A stretch of DNA of 64,000 nt, from the NCBI GenBank assembly GCA_965204045.1, contig CBDBDW010000002.1, positions 3,100,001 to 3,164,000 on the forward strand, read 5' to 3'. The notes below the pieces were generated by a model. That model had not been told where the DNA came from. It made no database searches and saw nothing but the letters and a program-made list of their open reading frames with translations. A program made the translations under genes and the position numbers. Of this stretch, positions 17,622-25,451 are shown piece by piece. The first letter of the stretch is position 1; the number at the start of each line of letters is the position of its first letter. Source of the DNA: JAAXHV01 sp965204045. Its GTDB lineage: Bacteria > Pseudomonadota > Gammaproteobacteria > Eutrophobiales > Eutrophobiaceae.

Positions 17622-18581
17622 TTAATCCGCGTAGACGATCCCTGCGGCGATACCCAGTTCCGGCATAACACTGTAAAAATCCCGGACGGGCATCCTGCCG
17701 CCGGCTGACCGGTGCGCGGCAGCGGCGGCAATCCAGGTATGCAGCTCCATGGAACCGATACCGGCCCGCTCAACAAGTTCATACTGGTTCCAGTCATCGT
17801 ATTCTTCCAGCCTGTTCTGCGTGAGCAGGTCCAGGAAACGCTGATCCGATTCCGCATTCAGGCGCATGTCCCCGGCTGTGCGCTCACCGCGCGCTATCAT
17901 CCCGGCGCCCTCATGGTGCATCACATCCAGCCGTTCCAGCCATTGCCCGGGCGTCAGTGATTGCGGGTCATCACCACCTGACAATTTCCAGGCTTCAACT
18001 TCCTGTTCACCCTTGCCATGCTCGGGATAATAGCGCGTTGGATGGTGTGACATCCCCCCTGACGCAAGAAACAACACTCTCTTGTCAAGAGCAAGGGCAA
18101 AACGTCCGATTGCCTCTCCCAGCATACGGGTACGCCTGAAAGGCACGAAAGGTGTCGTGATGCAGTTGATAAAAACAGGGATAACAGGACGCGCAGCCAG
18201 GCTGCCGAGTATGACGCTGATGGTCTGGGAAAAAGCGTGGTCGATAGTCATCCTGTAGGATACGGCGGGGTCGATATCGTTATTCCGCAGGTATTCCACG
18301 CAGTCAACCGCAATTTCCCCGGGGATATCCAGAGGGCCGGCAAATCCGCCTATATCGCCGGCCGCCTCGGCGCTGAAGCCCACGCAAAAGGCCGGCATGG
18401 TCTTAAGGAAAAAGCCGTTGAAGTGATCCGAACCGAAGGCAACCACCAGTTCGGGGTCAAACTCCGCGGCGGCGCGGGCCCTCTCGGCAAAGGCGCGTTG
18501 CAAGCCGTCCCAGTCTTCCGGTTCCCGGGCATAACAATACAGCAGCGGCGAATGTGAGGCACAAACCAGCGATGTTCTCAT
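17622..18581 (-). CDS. LigB-family extradiol ring-cleavage dioxygenase (MhpB-like)
   Basis: Fe(II) enzyme that opens catecholic rings next to the hydroxyl pair. The 319-residue protein has the N-terminal CASHSPLL, AFGSDHFNGFF, a histidine in TIDHAFSQ and GGMSHHPTRYYP, the set of histidines seen in 2,3-dihydroxyphenylpropionate 1,2-dioxygenase. Length matches MhpB (about 314). The downstream neighbour on its strand upstream side is a fumarylacetoacetate-hydrolase-family gene, a usual partner in meta-cleavage pathways. The actual ring substrate is not determinable. Confidence 0.87.
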   Translation of the reverse strand: MRTSLVCASHSPLLYCYAREPEDWDGLQRAFAERARAAAEFDPELVVAFGSDHFNGFFLKTMPAFCVGFSAEAAGDIGGFAGPLDIPGEIAVDCVEYLRNNDIDPAVSYRMTIDHAFSQTISVILGSLAARPVIPVFINCITTPFVPFRRTRMLGEAIGRFALALDKRVLFLASGGMSHHPTRYYPEHGKGEQEVEAWKLSGGDDPQSLTPGQWLERLDVMHHEGAGMIARGERTAGDMRLNAESDQRFLDLLTQNRLEEYDDWNQYELVERAGIGSMELHTWIAAAAAHRSAGGRMPVRDFYSVMPELGIAAGIVYAD

Positions 18582-18603
18582 TGCAGCATACCCACGTGAA
18601 GTT

Positions 18604-19638
18604 TTATTTATCCGGCGCCGGCCGGTTACCGCGGTCCAGGCGCCATTGGCCGATTTCCTTCTGTTCGATAACGATATGGTTCACCAGTGTACCCAAACCG
18701 TCAATACTGACCTCCACCGGGCCCTCGATGACCTGGAAATCGGCCTGGTGGATGGACTTGCGGTTGGCCGAAGGTTTGAAGGCGGTGCCGCAGGAAATGA
18801 TATCGCCGGGATGAAGCGTATGGAACTGGCTTATGAAACTGATAATCTCCGCCACCTTGTAGTTGTAAAATTTCGTGTTGTCCTCGGCGAGCAACTCATC
18901 TCCGGCCCTGCAGTAGACATTCAATTCATCCGGGTTCGTTATCTCGTTTTTCGTCACCAGCCAGGGCCCCGAGCAGCCGAAGGTGTCACAACCCTTGTAA
19001 CGGCCGGCGCAGGACAAGTGCTGCCTGACCCTGACGGTTCCGGCAGGATTGTCTTCACTGGCGTATATTGCCCAGTATTCGAACATATCCTCAGCGCGCA
19101 TGCCGTTACCGGTAATATCGTTGAAGATGCTGTAACCGAACACTGCATCAAGTGCGCCGGAAGCGGGCACATCCCTGGTCTCCCGGCCTATCACGACCGC
19201 CAGTTCCGGTTCGGGATGCACACTGCCGTAATAGGGACGTATCCGAACGGGCTGCCTGTGTCCTGTCAGGCAGGAAGCAGGCTTCAGGAAAAATGCAGGA
19301 TGGCCGGGCGCGCTTATTTTCCTCGCGTTGCTTGCCGAATTATTCATGGCTACGCCGCAGATTTTTCCGGGCATGCGCACCGGTGGATGCCAGAGCACTT
19401 CCCGGGCGGGAATGGTTTCTGCTGTATTGCTTCCCCTCCCTGATATTTCCAGGGCAGCCTCGACCTTATCCAGCAATGCCTGTCCGGAACGTATGATATC
19501 AGTCATATCGTTTATACCGGCAAGGCCTGGCCGGCCGGGGATTAACTCAAGCAGGCTCCTGATATCGACCAGGCGGTCATCATCAAGACAGACAACGACC
19601 ATATCTTCGCCCTGGTGGTGTACGCTCGCCAGTTTCAT
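18604..19638 (-). CDS. Fumarylacetoacetate hydrolase family protein
   Basis: Predicted C-C bond hydrolase, isomerase or decarboxylase of 344 residues. It has an N-terminal cap domain, then the catalytic domain with metal ligands in HPEPELAVVIG and FNDITGNGMR, and the HTLHPGDIISCGT end. Located 22 bases upstream of the extradiol dioxygenase and 30 bases downstream of the NCS1 permease stop, it belongs to one minus-strand operon. Pathway logic suggests it acts on the ring-fission product, which is inference. Confidence 0.85.
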   Translation of the reverse strand: MKLASVHHQGEDMVVVCLDDDRLVDIRSLLELIPGRPGLAGINDMTDIIRSGQALLDKVEAALEISGRGSNTAETIPAREVLWHPPVRMPGKICGVAMNNSASNARKISAPGHPAFFLKPASCLTGHRQPVRIRPYYGSVHPEPELAVVIGRETRDVPASGALDAVFGYSIFNDITGNGMRAEDMFEYWAIYASEDNPAGTVRVRQHLSCAGRYKGCDTFGCSGPWLVTKNEITNPDELNVYCRAGDELLAEDNTKFYNYKVAEIISFISQFHTLHPGDIISCGTAFKPSANRKSIHQADFQVIEGPVEVSIDGLGTLVNHIVIEQKEIGQWRLDRGNRPAPDK

Positions 19639-19668
19639 ATATATCCGTAATAAGTTCCCGGAGTAATA

Positions 19669-21078
19669 TTAACCCTGCCGCAGATATATCCTCAATAACG
19701 GATACAGGGTTAACGAGACGATTATCGCCGTAACAAACTCGACGGGAATAATACTGTTGAAAACGTAGTGGGACAGGATAAACGAGGAAATAATGGTGAT
19801 GACACCGGCCCAGTTTACCTGCAGGTTTCGCCCGGGAACCACATCTTCATGTCTCAGCCAGCGCCGTACGATAAAGTAATCGGCGATCATGATGCCGGAA
19901 AAACTGATGGTCAGGACGCTGAGAATTACCAGGAATGATTTAAACCAGCTGATAATTTCTCCGTAGAGGAACAGCAATGAGAGCAGGTTGGCGACGACCA
20001 CGAAGACGAGCCTGCCCGGTTTCCATCCGAATATGGCATCCATAATGTTCGTCAGGGACAACGACGAGGAATAGGTATTCAAAACCTGGGCTTTCGCGTT
20101 TGCCAGCACCATCAGTATGGTGCCGAGTATGCCGCCGAAGATGATGAAAGCCGCCGCGACCCGGTCGGGGTTTTCGATGGCGATGGTTGTTGCGTCCGCG
20201 GCCGACATCCCCGTGTTATCGACGTAATACTCGACCAGTACCGGCATCCCCGCATACATGATTACGCCGCCTATGAACACCATCAGCACATCCATCGCAA
20301 AGTTGCCCAGGAAAGCCGCTATACCGATATCCGCGGAACTCCTGGCATAGCGGCCCAGGTCGGCATCGAGTAACGCCAGTGCGCCGGCAGAGCCGGCCAG
20401 AATATTGATGCCGAAAGCCAGTTTTGCCAGGTCGGAGGTGGCGCCGGTATTTATCAGGGTCTCCGTGGAGACCTGGGAATCAAAAAAGAGAACGTCAAGC
20501 CAGTTCTGTTCACTTGAAAAAATAATAGCGAACAGGATGTACAACAGGACGACCAGAAACCCGATCACCATACTGGATGAAACCTTTGTGACCAGTTTAA
20601 AACCGTAGGCAGTCAGCAGGATCCAGGCAATCGTGAAAATGCCGTAGATGATCACCTGGTTTGCCAGGGTGTCCTCCAGGTCCAGGTAAAACAGGAAGCC
20701 CCGGTAGAGCAACACGTTTTCGGCGGCGATGAAGCCGATAAGCATGAATGCATAGATGGATGAACCGATGGCAGACCCTTTTATCCCGAAGCCGTGGATT
20801 CTCGCCATTACCCCGCTGGCCAGGCCGGTCCTGTAGGCGATATGGCCGACACTCCAGCCGATAGTCCCGCCCACCAGTGCAATGATGACGCCGGACAACA
20901 GCGCGATTTTCATGCCGGCTATGAAGGTGATGAGCGCGCCTACGTAGATCTGGACGAGCGTGGTGACGATGCCGACCGTGTTCCAGGACATGGCGAGCCA
21001 GCCATGCCGTTCATTATCAGGCACCCGTTCCAGTGCGTGGTCTTCAATCAGGTCCTGGATTGATTGTTCAGTACTCAC
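19669..21078 (-). CDS. NCS1-family cytosine/purine/hydantoin permease
   Basis: Inner-membrane sodium or proton symporter of 469 residues with about 12 hydrophobic segments. The N-terminus HALERVPDNERHGWLAMSWNT and the GMKIALLSG helix are characteristic of NCS1 carriers. It is first in the minus-strand set with the FAH-family and dioxygenase genes, so it may import a nitrogen heterocycle or a related ring compound. Substrate cannot be read from the sequence. A 160-base AT-rich gap precedes it. Confidence 0.88.
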   Translation of the reverse strand: MSTEQSIQDLIEDHALERVPDNERHGWLAMSWNTVGIVTTLVQIYVGALITFIAGMKIALLSGVIIALVGGTIGWSVGHIAYRTGLASGVMARIHGFGIKGSAIGSSIYAFMLIGFIAAENVLLYRGFLFYLDLEDTLANQVIIYGIFTIAWILLTAYGFKLVTKVSSSMVIGFLVVLLYILFAIIFSSEQNWLDVLFFDSQVSTETLINTGATSDLAKLAFGINILAGSAGALALLDADLGRYARSSADIGIAAFLGNFAMDVLMVFIGGVIMYAGMPVLVEYYVDNTGMSAADATTIAIENPDRVAAAFIIFGGILGTILMVLANAKAQVLNTYSSSLSLTNIMDAIFGWKPGRLVFVVVANLLSLLFLYGEIISWFKSFLVILSVLTISFSGIMIADYFIVRRWLRHEDVVPGRNLQVNWAGVITIISSFILSHYVFNSIIPVEFVTAIIVSLTLYPLLRIYLRQG

Positions 21079-21239
21079 AATAAATTATTGACGGGATTTT
21101 CAATTCGGTGGTGATTGCACACAGTACATAATTTCCATATCAGGATTACGCAGGCATCCGTTTATGCAAATGTTTATGTAATCGTTTCAATACTATGTAT
21201 AATCACCGCTCCCTCATAGTACATTATATGGAGAGCGTG

Positions 21240-21674
21240 ATGCAGTACATAAAGCTTTTGATTATACTCATTATCACAATTACAACGGGTTCGTGTGCCA
21301 CACTTACAAACGACCCGAACCAGAACATTCAATTTATAGGAATGAACTGTGAAAATCAGGAAGTAAGTTGTCACTTATCAAATAAACGAGGCACATGGAG
21401 CGTTGTACTTCCAGGCAGCACCATGATACGCCGTTCAGATGATGCGCTGCGTGTCGAGTGCTCGAATTTGGAAGGCAAGAGGTATATGATGAGCGCACAA
21501 AGCCGTATTGGCGCGAAGATAATCGCAAGCGCAGTCTTTCTCGATCTCGGGATCGTAGATGCAATCACAGACAAACACAGGGAATACCCGGAACAAGTCA
21601 TAGTTGATTGCGCCACAACTCATAGTAAGATACAGGAAGAAAATAAAAAAGATTCGGAGCAGGACAATCAGTAA
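21240..21674 (+). CDS. Small lipoprotein of unknown function
   Basis: From the ATG at 21240 this is a 144-residue protein with a signal peptide and a lipobox-like TTGSC, predicting lipidation at about Cys19. The mature part starts ATLTNDPNQ and ends in a charged Lys/Glu/Gln tail. The pattern GTWSVVLPGST resembles small outer-membrane lipoproteins of unknown role. The longer frame from 21195 would place 15 extra residues before the signal peptide. A good TATAAT at 21198-21203 lies upstream but the -35 is poor. Its 3' end overlaps the annotated frame of the next gene. Confidence 0.7.
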   Translation: MQYIKLLIILIITITTGSCATLTNDPNQNIQFIGMNCENQEVSCHLSNKRGTWSVVLPGSTMIRRSDDALRVECSNLEGKRYMMSAQSRIGAKIIASAVFLDLGIVDAITDKHREYPEQVIVDCATTHSKIQEENKKDSEQDNQ

Positions 21675-22641
21675 TAAGGCGATATTTGTCAATCAATGCG
21701 GCGGTCCCGATGTACTGTCGTACGAGGATTACCAGGCCGGTGAACCCGGCCCGGGTGAAGTCCTGGTGCGGAACACGGCCATCGGCGTCAATTACATCGA
21801 TACCTATTACCGTTCCGGGTTGTATCCGGCTGCATTGCCGCTGATACCCGGCGACCAGGCTGCCGCGGTCGTCGTGGCCGCCGGTCCCGGCGTCGACGAA
21901 TTCAACCACGGGGACCGGGTGGGCTATGCTTCGAAACCGCTCGGCGCCTATACCTCGGAAAGAGTTACAGATGCGAGCCTGCTCGTGCCGCTGCCGGACG
22001 GCATTTCCGATGAGGTGGCCGGGGCGACGCTGACCCGCGGCCTGACTGTCGAGTACCTGACGCATCGGCTGTATGAACTGAAGGCAGGCGAGACGGTACT
22101 GGTTCATGCCGCGGCCGGCGGTACCGGCAGGATTTTGTGCCAGTGGTCCGCCAGGATCGGTGCAACCGTGATCGGTACGGTCGGCTCCGAAGACAAGAAG
22201 GAGATCGCCCTGGAAAACGGCTGTTCGGAGGCGCTCCTGCACCAGGAGGATTTTGTCCCGCAGGTAAAAGAACTGACGGGAGGGCAGGGGGTCGATGTCG
22301 CCTACGACTCGATAGGTAAATCCACTTTCATGAAATCGCTGGACTGTATCAGGCCCAGGGGCATGATGGTCAGCTTCGGCAATGCTTCAGGGAAACCGGA
22401 CCCCCTGGATGTCCTGGAACTGGCAAAACGCGGCAGCCTGTTCCTGACCCGGCCGACGCTGTACGGATATACAGGCAACAGGGATGATTTGTTATTGTCT
22501 GCGGGTCGATACTTCTCGGCCATCACGAACGGGCTGCTGACTGTTGAACAAGGCGTGCCTTTTGCATTGAGAGACGCTGCAGAGGCGCACAGGCACCTGG
22601 AGGACCGGTCAATAATCGGCTCCCCGATACTTATCCCCTGA
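21604..22641 (+). CDS. Quinone oxidoreductase-like medium-chain dehydrogenase
   Basis: NADPH-dependent zinc-free MDR enzyme. It has the VNYIDTYYRSG motif, the nucleotide-binding HAAAGGTGRILCQ turn and the SFGNASG block of QOR proteins. The family N-terminus aligns from about KAIFVNQCGG (21676), just after the lipoprotein stop. The only usable start in frame is a TTG at 21604, 24 codons upstream. No ATG, GTG or TTG lies near the expected site. Either a rare start codon is used, the protein carries an extra N-terminus, or the start was lost in a rearrangement. Confidence 0.85.
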   Translation: MIAPQLIVRYRKKIKKIRSRTISNKAIFVNQCGGPDVLSYEDYQAGEPGPGEVLVRNTAIGVNYIDTYYRSGLYPAALPLIPGDQAAAVVVAAGPGVDEFNHGDRVGYASKPLGAYTSERVTDASLLVPLPDGISDEVAGATLTRGLTVEYLTHRLYELKAGETVLVHAAAGGTGRILCQWSARIGATVIGTVGSEDKKEIALENGCSEALLHQEDFVPQVKELTGGQGVDVAYDSIGKSTFMKSLDCIRPRGMMVSFGNASGKPDPLDVLELAKRGSLFLTRPTLYGYTGNRDDLLLSAGRYFSAITNGLLTVEQGVPFALRDAAEAHRHLEDRSIIGSPILIP

Positions 22642-22665
22642 AAGTGTTTGCCTTACCAGGCTTGG

Positions 22666-22702
22666 TAAAATATGATTTTCTGTAACAGTAAATCATATTT
22701 TA
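22666..22702. promoter_or_regulatory. 13-bp inverted repeat, probable VapB operator
   Basis: TAAAATATGATTT at 22666-22678 is repeated in perfect inverted form at 22690-22702, with an 11-base centre. It ends six bases before the vapB ATG. AbrB/MazE-type antitoxins bind such palindromes over their own promoters, so autoregulation is the natural reading. No terminator T-run follows the arms in a useful position. Confidence 0.6.
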
Positions 22703-22708
22703 TTAGGC

Positions 22709-22924
22709 ATGCGTATTTCTGAACGAGGGCAAATCACTATTCCCAAGCAGTTAAGGGATCGCTTCGGCATGGGTCGTAACGTCGAGGTCGAGATCACTCC
22801 GACCGATAATGGCTTGCTGGTTCGGAAACGAACAACTTTGGAACACCCTGTAGAGCGAGTGTATGCCATCCTGGACAACGACGGTAACACTGACGATTAC
22901 ATTGAAGATATCCGTGGAAAGTGA
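22709..22924 (+). CDS. VapB-type antitoxin (AbrB/SpoVT domain)
   Basis: A 71-residue swapped-hairpin DNA-binding protein. RISERGQITIPKQLRDRFG and GRNVEVEIT are the standard AbrB-fold strands; the C-terminal 30 residues would wrap a PIN toxin. Its stop overlaps a GTG that begins the matching VapC, but only 19 codons of that toxin remain. It is therefore an orphan antitoxin that may still bind the palindrome just upstream. Confidence 0.85.
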   Translation: MRISERGQITIPKQLRDRFGMGRNVEVEITPTDNGLLVRKRTTLEHPVERVYAILDNDGNTDDYIEDIRGK

Positions 22925-22980
22925 TCGACTCCGTTGACACGATCGTCCTGCTGGATGTGTCTCTCATTCCTAATTCGTAA
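22921..22980 (+). pseudogene. VapC toxin stub (PIN-domain start only)
   Basis: The GTG overlapping the vapB stop opens MIDSVDTIVLLDVSLIP and stops at a TAA 20 codons in. VDTxVLLDV is the first beta strand of a VapC PIN domain with its first catalytic aspartate. In this family the residue after DT is usually Asn; here it is Ile. The remaining ~110 residues are missing, and the endonuclease Q gene starts 15 bases later, so a deletion joined the two. Confidence 0.7.
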
Positions 22981-22994
22981 TTTTAATTACAAAA

Positions 22995-24251
22995 ATGCGT
23001 TTCTATGCCGATCTTCATATCCATTCCAAATATTCCCGCGCAACAAGCAAGGATTGTGACCTGGAACACCTGAGTTTCTGGGGGCAAAAGAAAGGCATTA
23101 CCGTTATCGGCACCGGTGATTTTACCCACCCGGCCTGGTTCGGGGAAATCAGGGAAAAACTGGTTCCCGCAGAGGCCGGGCTGTTCCGCCTGCGTGACGA
23201 CATCGAAAAGGAAGTCAGGGAGAGGCTACCCGGAAGTTGTCACGGTACAACCCGTTTCATGCTGTCGGTGGAGATATCCACCATCTACAAGAAAGGGGAC
23301 AGGACGCGTAAAATCCATCACCTCATTTATGCGCCGACGCTGAAACAGGCGGAGTTTATCAACCGGAAACTTGGCCGCATCGGCAATATCGAGTCCGACG
23401 GGCGTCCCATCCTGGGACTGGATTCCCGTCTTCTGCTGGAGATTGTCCTGGAGGCAGGGGAGGGCTGTTACCTGGTGCCGGCCCATATCTGGACCCCCTG
23501 GTTCGCGGTCCTGGGGTCAAAATCCGGATTTGATTCCATCGATGAGTGCTACGGCGACCTGGCGCAGCATATTTTTGCCATAGAGACCGGTCTCTCGTCC
23601 GACCCGGAGATGAACAGGCAGGTATCCGGCCTGGACCGCTATCGCCTGGTTTCAAATTCGGATGCGCATTCCCCGGCCAGACTGGGGCGGGAGGCATGTA
23701 TATTCAACACCGGCCTGGATTATTTTTCCATGCGCCGCGCCCTGGAGACGGGTGAGGGTTACGGCGGCAGCGCAGAGTTCTTTCCGGAAGAAGGCAAGTA
23801 CCACTTCGATGGGCATCGCAAATGCAATATCCGCCTGTCACCGGAAGAAAGTCGCCAACTCGACGATATTTGTCCCGTGTGCAACAAGCCGTTGACCCTG
23901 GGCGTGATGCACCGTGTACAGGAACTGGCTGATCGCACCGCAGGGGAAGCGTCCGGAACTACCGATCCCTTTGTCAGCCTGGTTCCCCTGCCGGAGGTAA
24001 TCGCCGAAACGGAAGGCGTCGGCCCGAACAGCAAGCGGGTAGCGAACGAATACGAACAACTGCTGCACAAACTGGGTGCGGAATTAGGGATACTGAACGA
24101 CATCCCCCTGGAGGAGATCCAAAATCATTACAGTTCATCCCTGCTCCCCGAGGCCATCGCCCGTATGCGCAAAGGAGACGTGATCCGCGAGGCCGGTTAC
24201 GATGGCGAATACGGCAGGATCAAACTGTTCCATGAGGATGAACTGAAATAA
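22995..24251 (+). CDS. Endonuclease Q-like PHP-family DNA repair nuclease
   Basis: A 418-residue PHP-domain protein. It begins YADLHIHSKYSRATS (metal ligands His8 and His10), followed by VIGTGDFTHPAW, VEISTIYKKGDR, AHIWTPWFAVLGSKSGFDS, IETGLSSDPEMN and VSNSDAHSPARLG. These strings match archaeal and Bacillus endonuclease Q, which nicks DNA 5' of deaminated bases and abasic sites. The Cys-rich region around KCNI and CPVCNKPLT resembles the zinc finger of that enzyme. Older annotations call such genes UvrD/Rep-helicase-like. It lies within a toxin-antitoxin island directly after a vapC stub, with no visible ribosome-binding site. Biochemical activity is inferred from family. Confidence 0.82.
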   Translation: MRFYADLHIHSKYSRATSKDCDLEHLSFWGQKKGITVIGTGDFTHPAWFGEIREKLVPAEAGLFRLRDDIEKEVRERLPGSCHGTTRFMLSVEISTIYKKGDRTRKIHHLIYAPTLKQAEFINRKLGRIGNIESDGRPILGLDSRLLLEIVLEAGEGCYLVPAHIWTPWFAVLGSKSGFDSIDECYGDLAQHIFAIETGLSSDPEMNRQVSGLDRYRLVSNSDAHSPARLGREACIFNTGLDYFSMRRALETGEGYGGSAEFFPEEGKYHFDGHRKCNIRLSPEESRQLDDICPVCNKPLTLGVMHRVQELADRTAGEASGTTDPFVSLVPLPEVIAETEGVGPNSKRVANEYEQLLHKLGAELGILNDIPLEEIQNHYSSSLLPEAIARMRKGDVIREAGYDGEYGRIKLFHEDELK

Positions 24252-24265
24252 GCCACCACGATTGT

Positions 24266-24294
24266 TTGACTCATTTTCAAATTACACCTAAAAT
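24266..24294 (+). promoter_or_regulatory. Sigma-70 promoter of the Phd/VapC module
   Basis: TTGACT at 24266-24271, a 17-base spacer and TAAAAT at 24289-24294 are each one base from consensus. The start of transcription would be near 24301. A GGGAG ribosome-binding site precedes the antitoxin ATG at 24330. Confidence 0.72.
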
Positions 24295-24329
24295 GACCAG
24301 TAAATAGTTAGTTTAAAGGGAGTCATATC

Positions 24330-24572
24330 ATGACCAGTGTCCCTCTTACTTACGCGAAAGCCCATTTTTCCGAACTGGCCGCAAAAGCGGCTCAGGGTGA
24401 AGAAATTCTGGTGACCCGGCACGAAAAACCCCTGGTAAAACTGGTGCCTGCCAACCGTGTTTCGCAGGACGGGCTACAGGAATTATTTGCTGAAATGGAT
24501 GGTATCCGTTCAGGCACTCGACTCGGACCTGACCTGTCCATAAATGAGTTACGGAAGGAAGGACGGCGTTAG
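24330..24572 (+). CDS. Phd/YefM-family antitoxin
   Basis: An 80-residue antitoxin. The start TYAKAHFSELAAKAAQGEEI and the VTRHEKPLVKLVP strand are typical Phd/YefM DNA-binding domain features. The C-terminal 30 residues should neutralise the PIN toxin encoded next. Its stop overlaps the toxin GTG by one base. Promoter and ribosome-binding site are both clear, so the pair is likely expressed. Confidence 0.88.
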   Translation: MTSVPLTYAKAHFSELAAKAAQGEEILVTRHEKPLVKLVPANRVSQDGLQELFAEMDGIRSGTRLGPDLSINELRKEGRR

Positions 24573-24988
24573 TGGCCTCGTTGGTGCTGGACTGCTCCGT
24601 TACCGCGGCCTGGTTCTTTGAGGACGAATTCGGCAGGTACAGTGAACGTGTACGCCAGGCCTTGTCCCTTGATGGGGCGGTCGCTGTCACTCCTGGGATC
24701 TGGCCTGCCGAAATCACCAATGTACTCTTCCAGGCCGAACGCAGAAAACGCATCAGGCCGGAACAGGTAAACCAGGCCTTGAGTGTATTGGCGCGCCTGC
24801 CGATTGAAACCGACTCGCTGCCTCTCAGCAGCATGAGCCAGGTATTGCAACTGTGCCGGACACATGGGCTGACCGCCTACGACGCCCTTTACCTGGAACT
24901 TGCGATACGCCGGAATATTCCCTTGGCTACCCAGGACAAATTATTGACCGCGTCCGCTATCGCTGCCGGGGCAAGGGTGTTCGACTGA
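24572..24988 (+). CDS. VapC-type PIN-domain toxin
   Basis: Predicted Mg-dependent ribonuclease of 138 residues. The acidic residues expected for a PIN active site are visible: Asp7 in LDCS, a glutamate in PAEITNVL, Asp in TAYDALYLELA and Asp in ATQDKLLT. The GTG start overlaps the antitoxin stop. The 3' third is duplicated 2.1 kb downstream at 26937-27108. The gene looks intact and functional with its Phd partner. Confidence 0.88.
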   Translation: MASLVLDCSVTAAWFFEDEFGRYSERVRQALSLDGAVAVTPGIWPAEITNVLFQAERRKRIRPEQVNQALSVLARLPIETDSLPLSSMSQVLQLCRTHGLTAYDALYLELAIRRNIPLATQDKLLTASAIAAGARVFD

Positions 24989-25165
24989 ACCGGCTATTCC
25001 GGCATTCTTGTAATAGATATCAGGGGGAAATCAATAACCTTCAAAGCCGGTCAAAGTTCACCAAGACGCCTGAGCAGCAGGTCGACGGCATAGCCGGAAG
25101 ACCAGGCTTCACAGTGACCGGTATCGGGCAGGACATGCCATTGCTTGTTTTCATCCGGTTTCAAC

Positions 25166-25300
25166 AACCTGATTGGCCCTAATGACTTACTGATCGCAGC
25201 GCACGCCAGGACCCTGGGGGCAACGCTTGTCACGCATAACGTGAAGGAATTCACGCGTGTAAGCGGTCTCAGGATAAACGACTGGGTGGGGGACCGATAG
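25166..25300 (+). pseudogene. VapC C-terminal fragment
   Basis: The frame reads LIGPNDLLIAAHARTLGATL and then VTHNVKEFTRVSGLRINDWV before a TAG. This is the last third of a FitB/VapC-type PIN protein, including the NDLLIAAHA helix. No start or upstream PIN part is present. On the opposite strand 25051-25170 forms a frame ending GYAVDLLLRRLGEL that I could not identify. Confidence 0.65.
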
Positions 25301-25451
25301 CCCGTCACTGCTCGCGTCCGCCTGGCTGTCAGGTTACCTGTCAGGACTGTCGGTATCCCGGTACTCGCGTAGCTGATCCTGCGCCCCGGTGTGGCCTCGC
25401 TAGCGGGGAATTGCAAGCCCAGCCTTGCCATCCACTGGCGCAATATACAGG

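Noticed and set aside
18646..19443. A 265-residue frame antisense to the FAH-family gene
   Set aside because: It mirrors a well-supported gene and matches no family I recognise.
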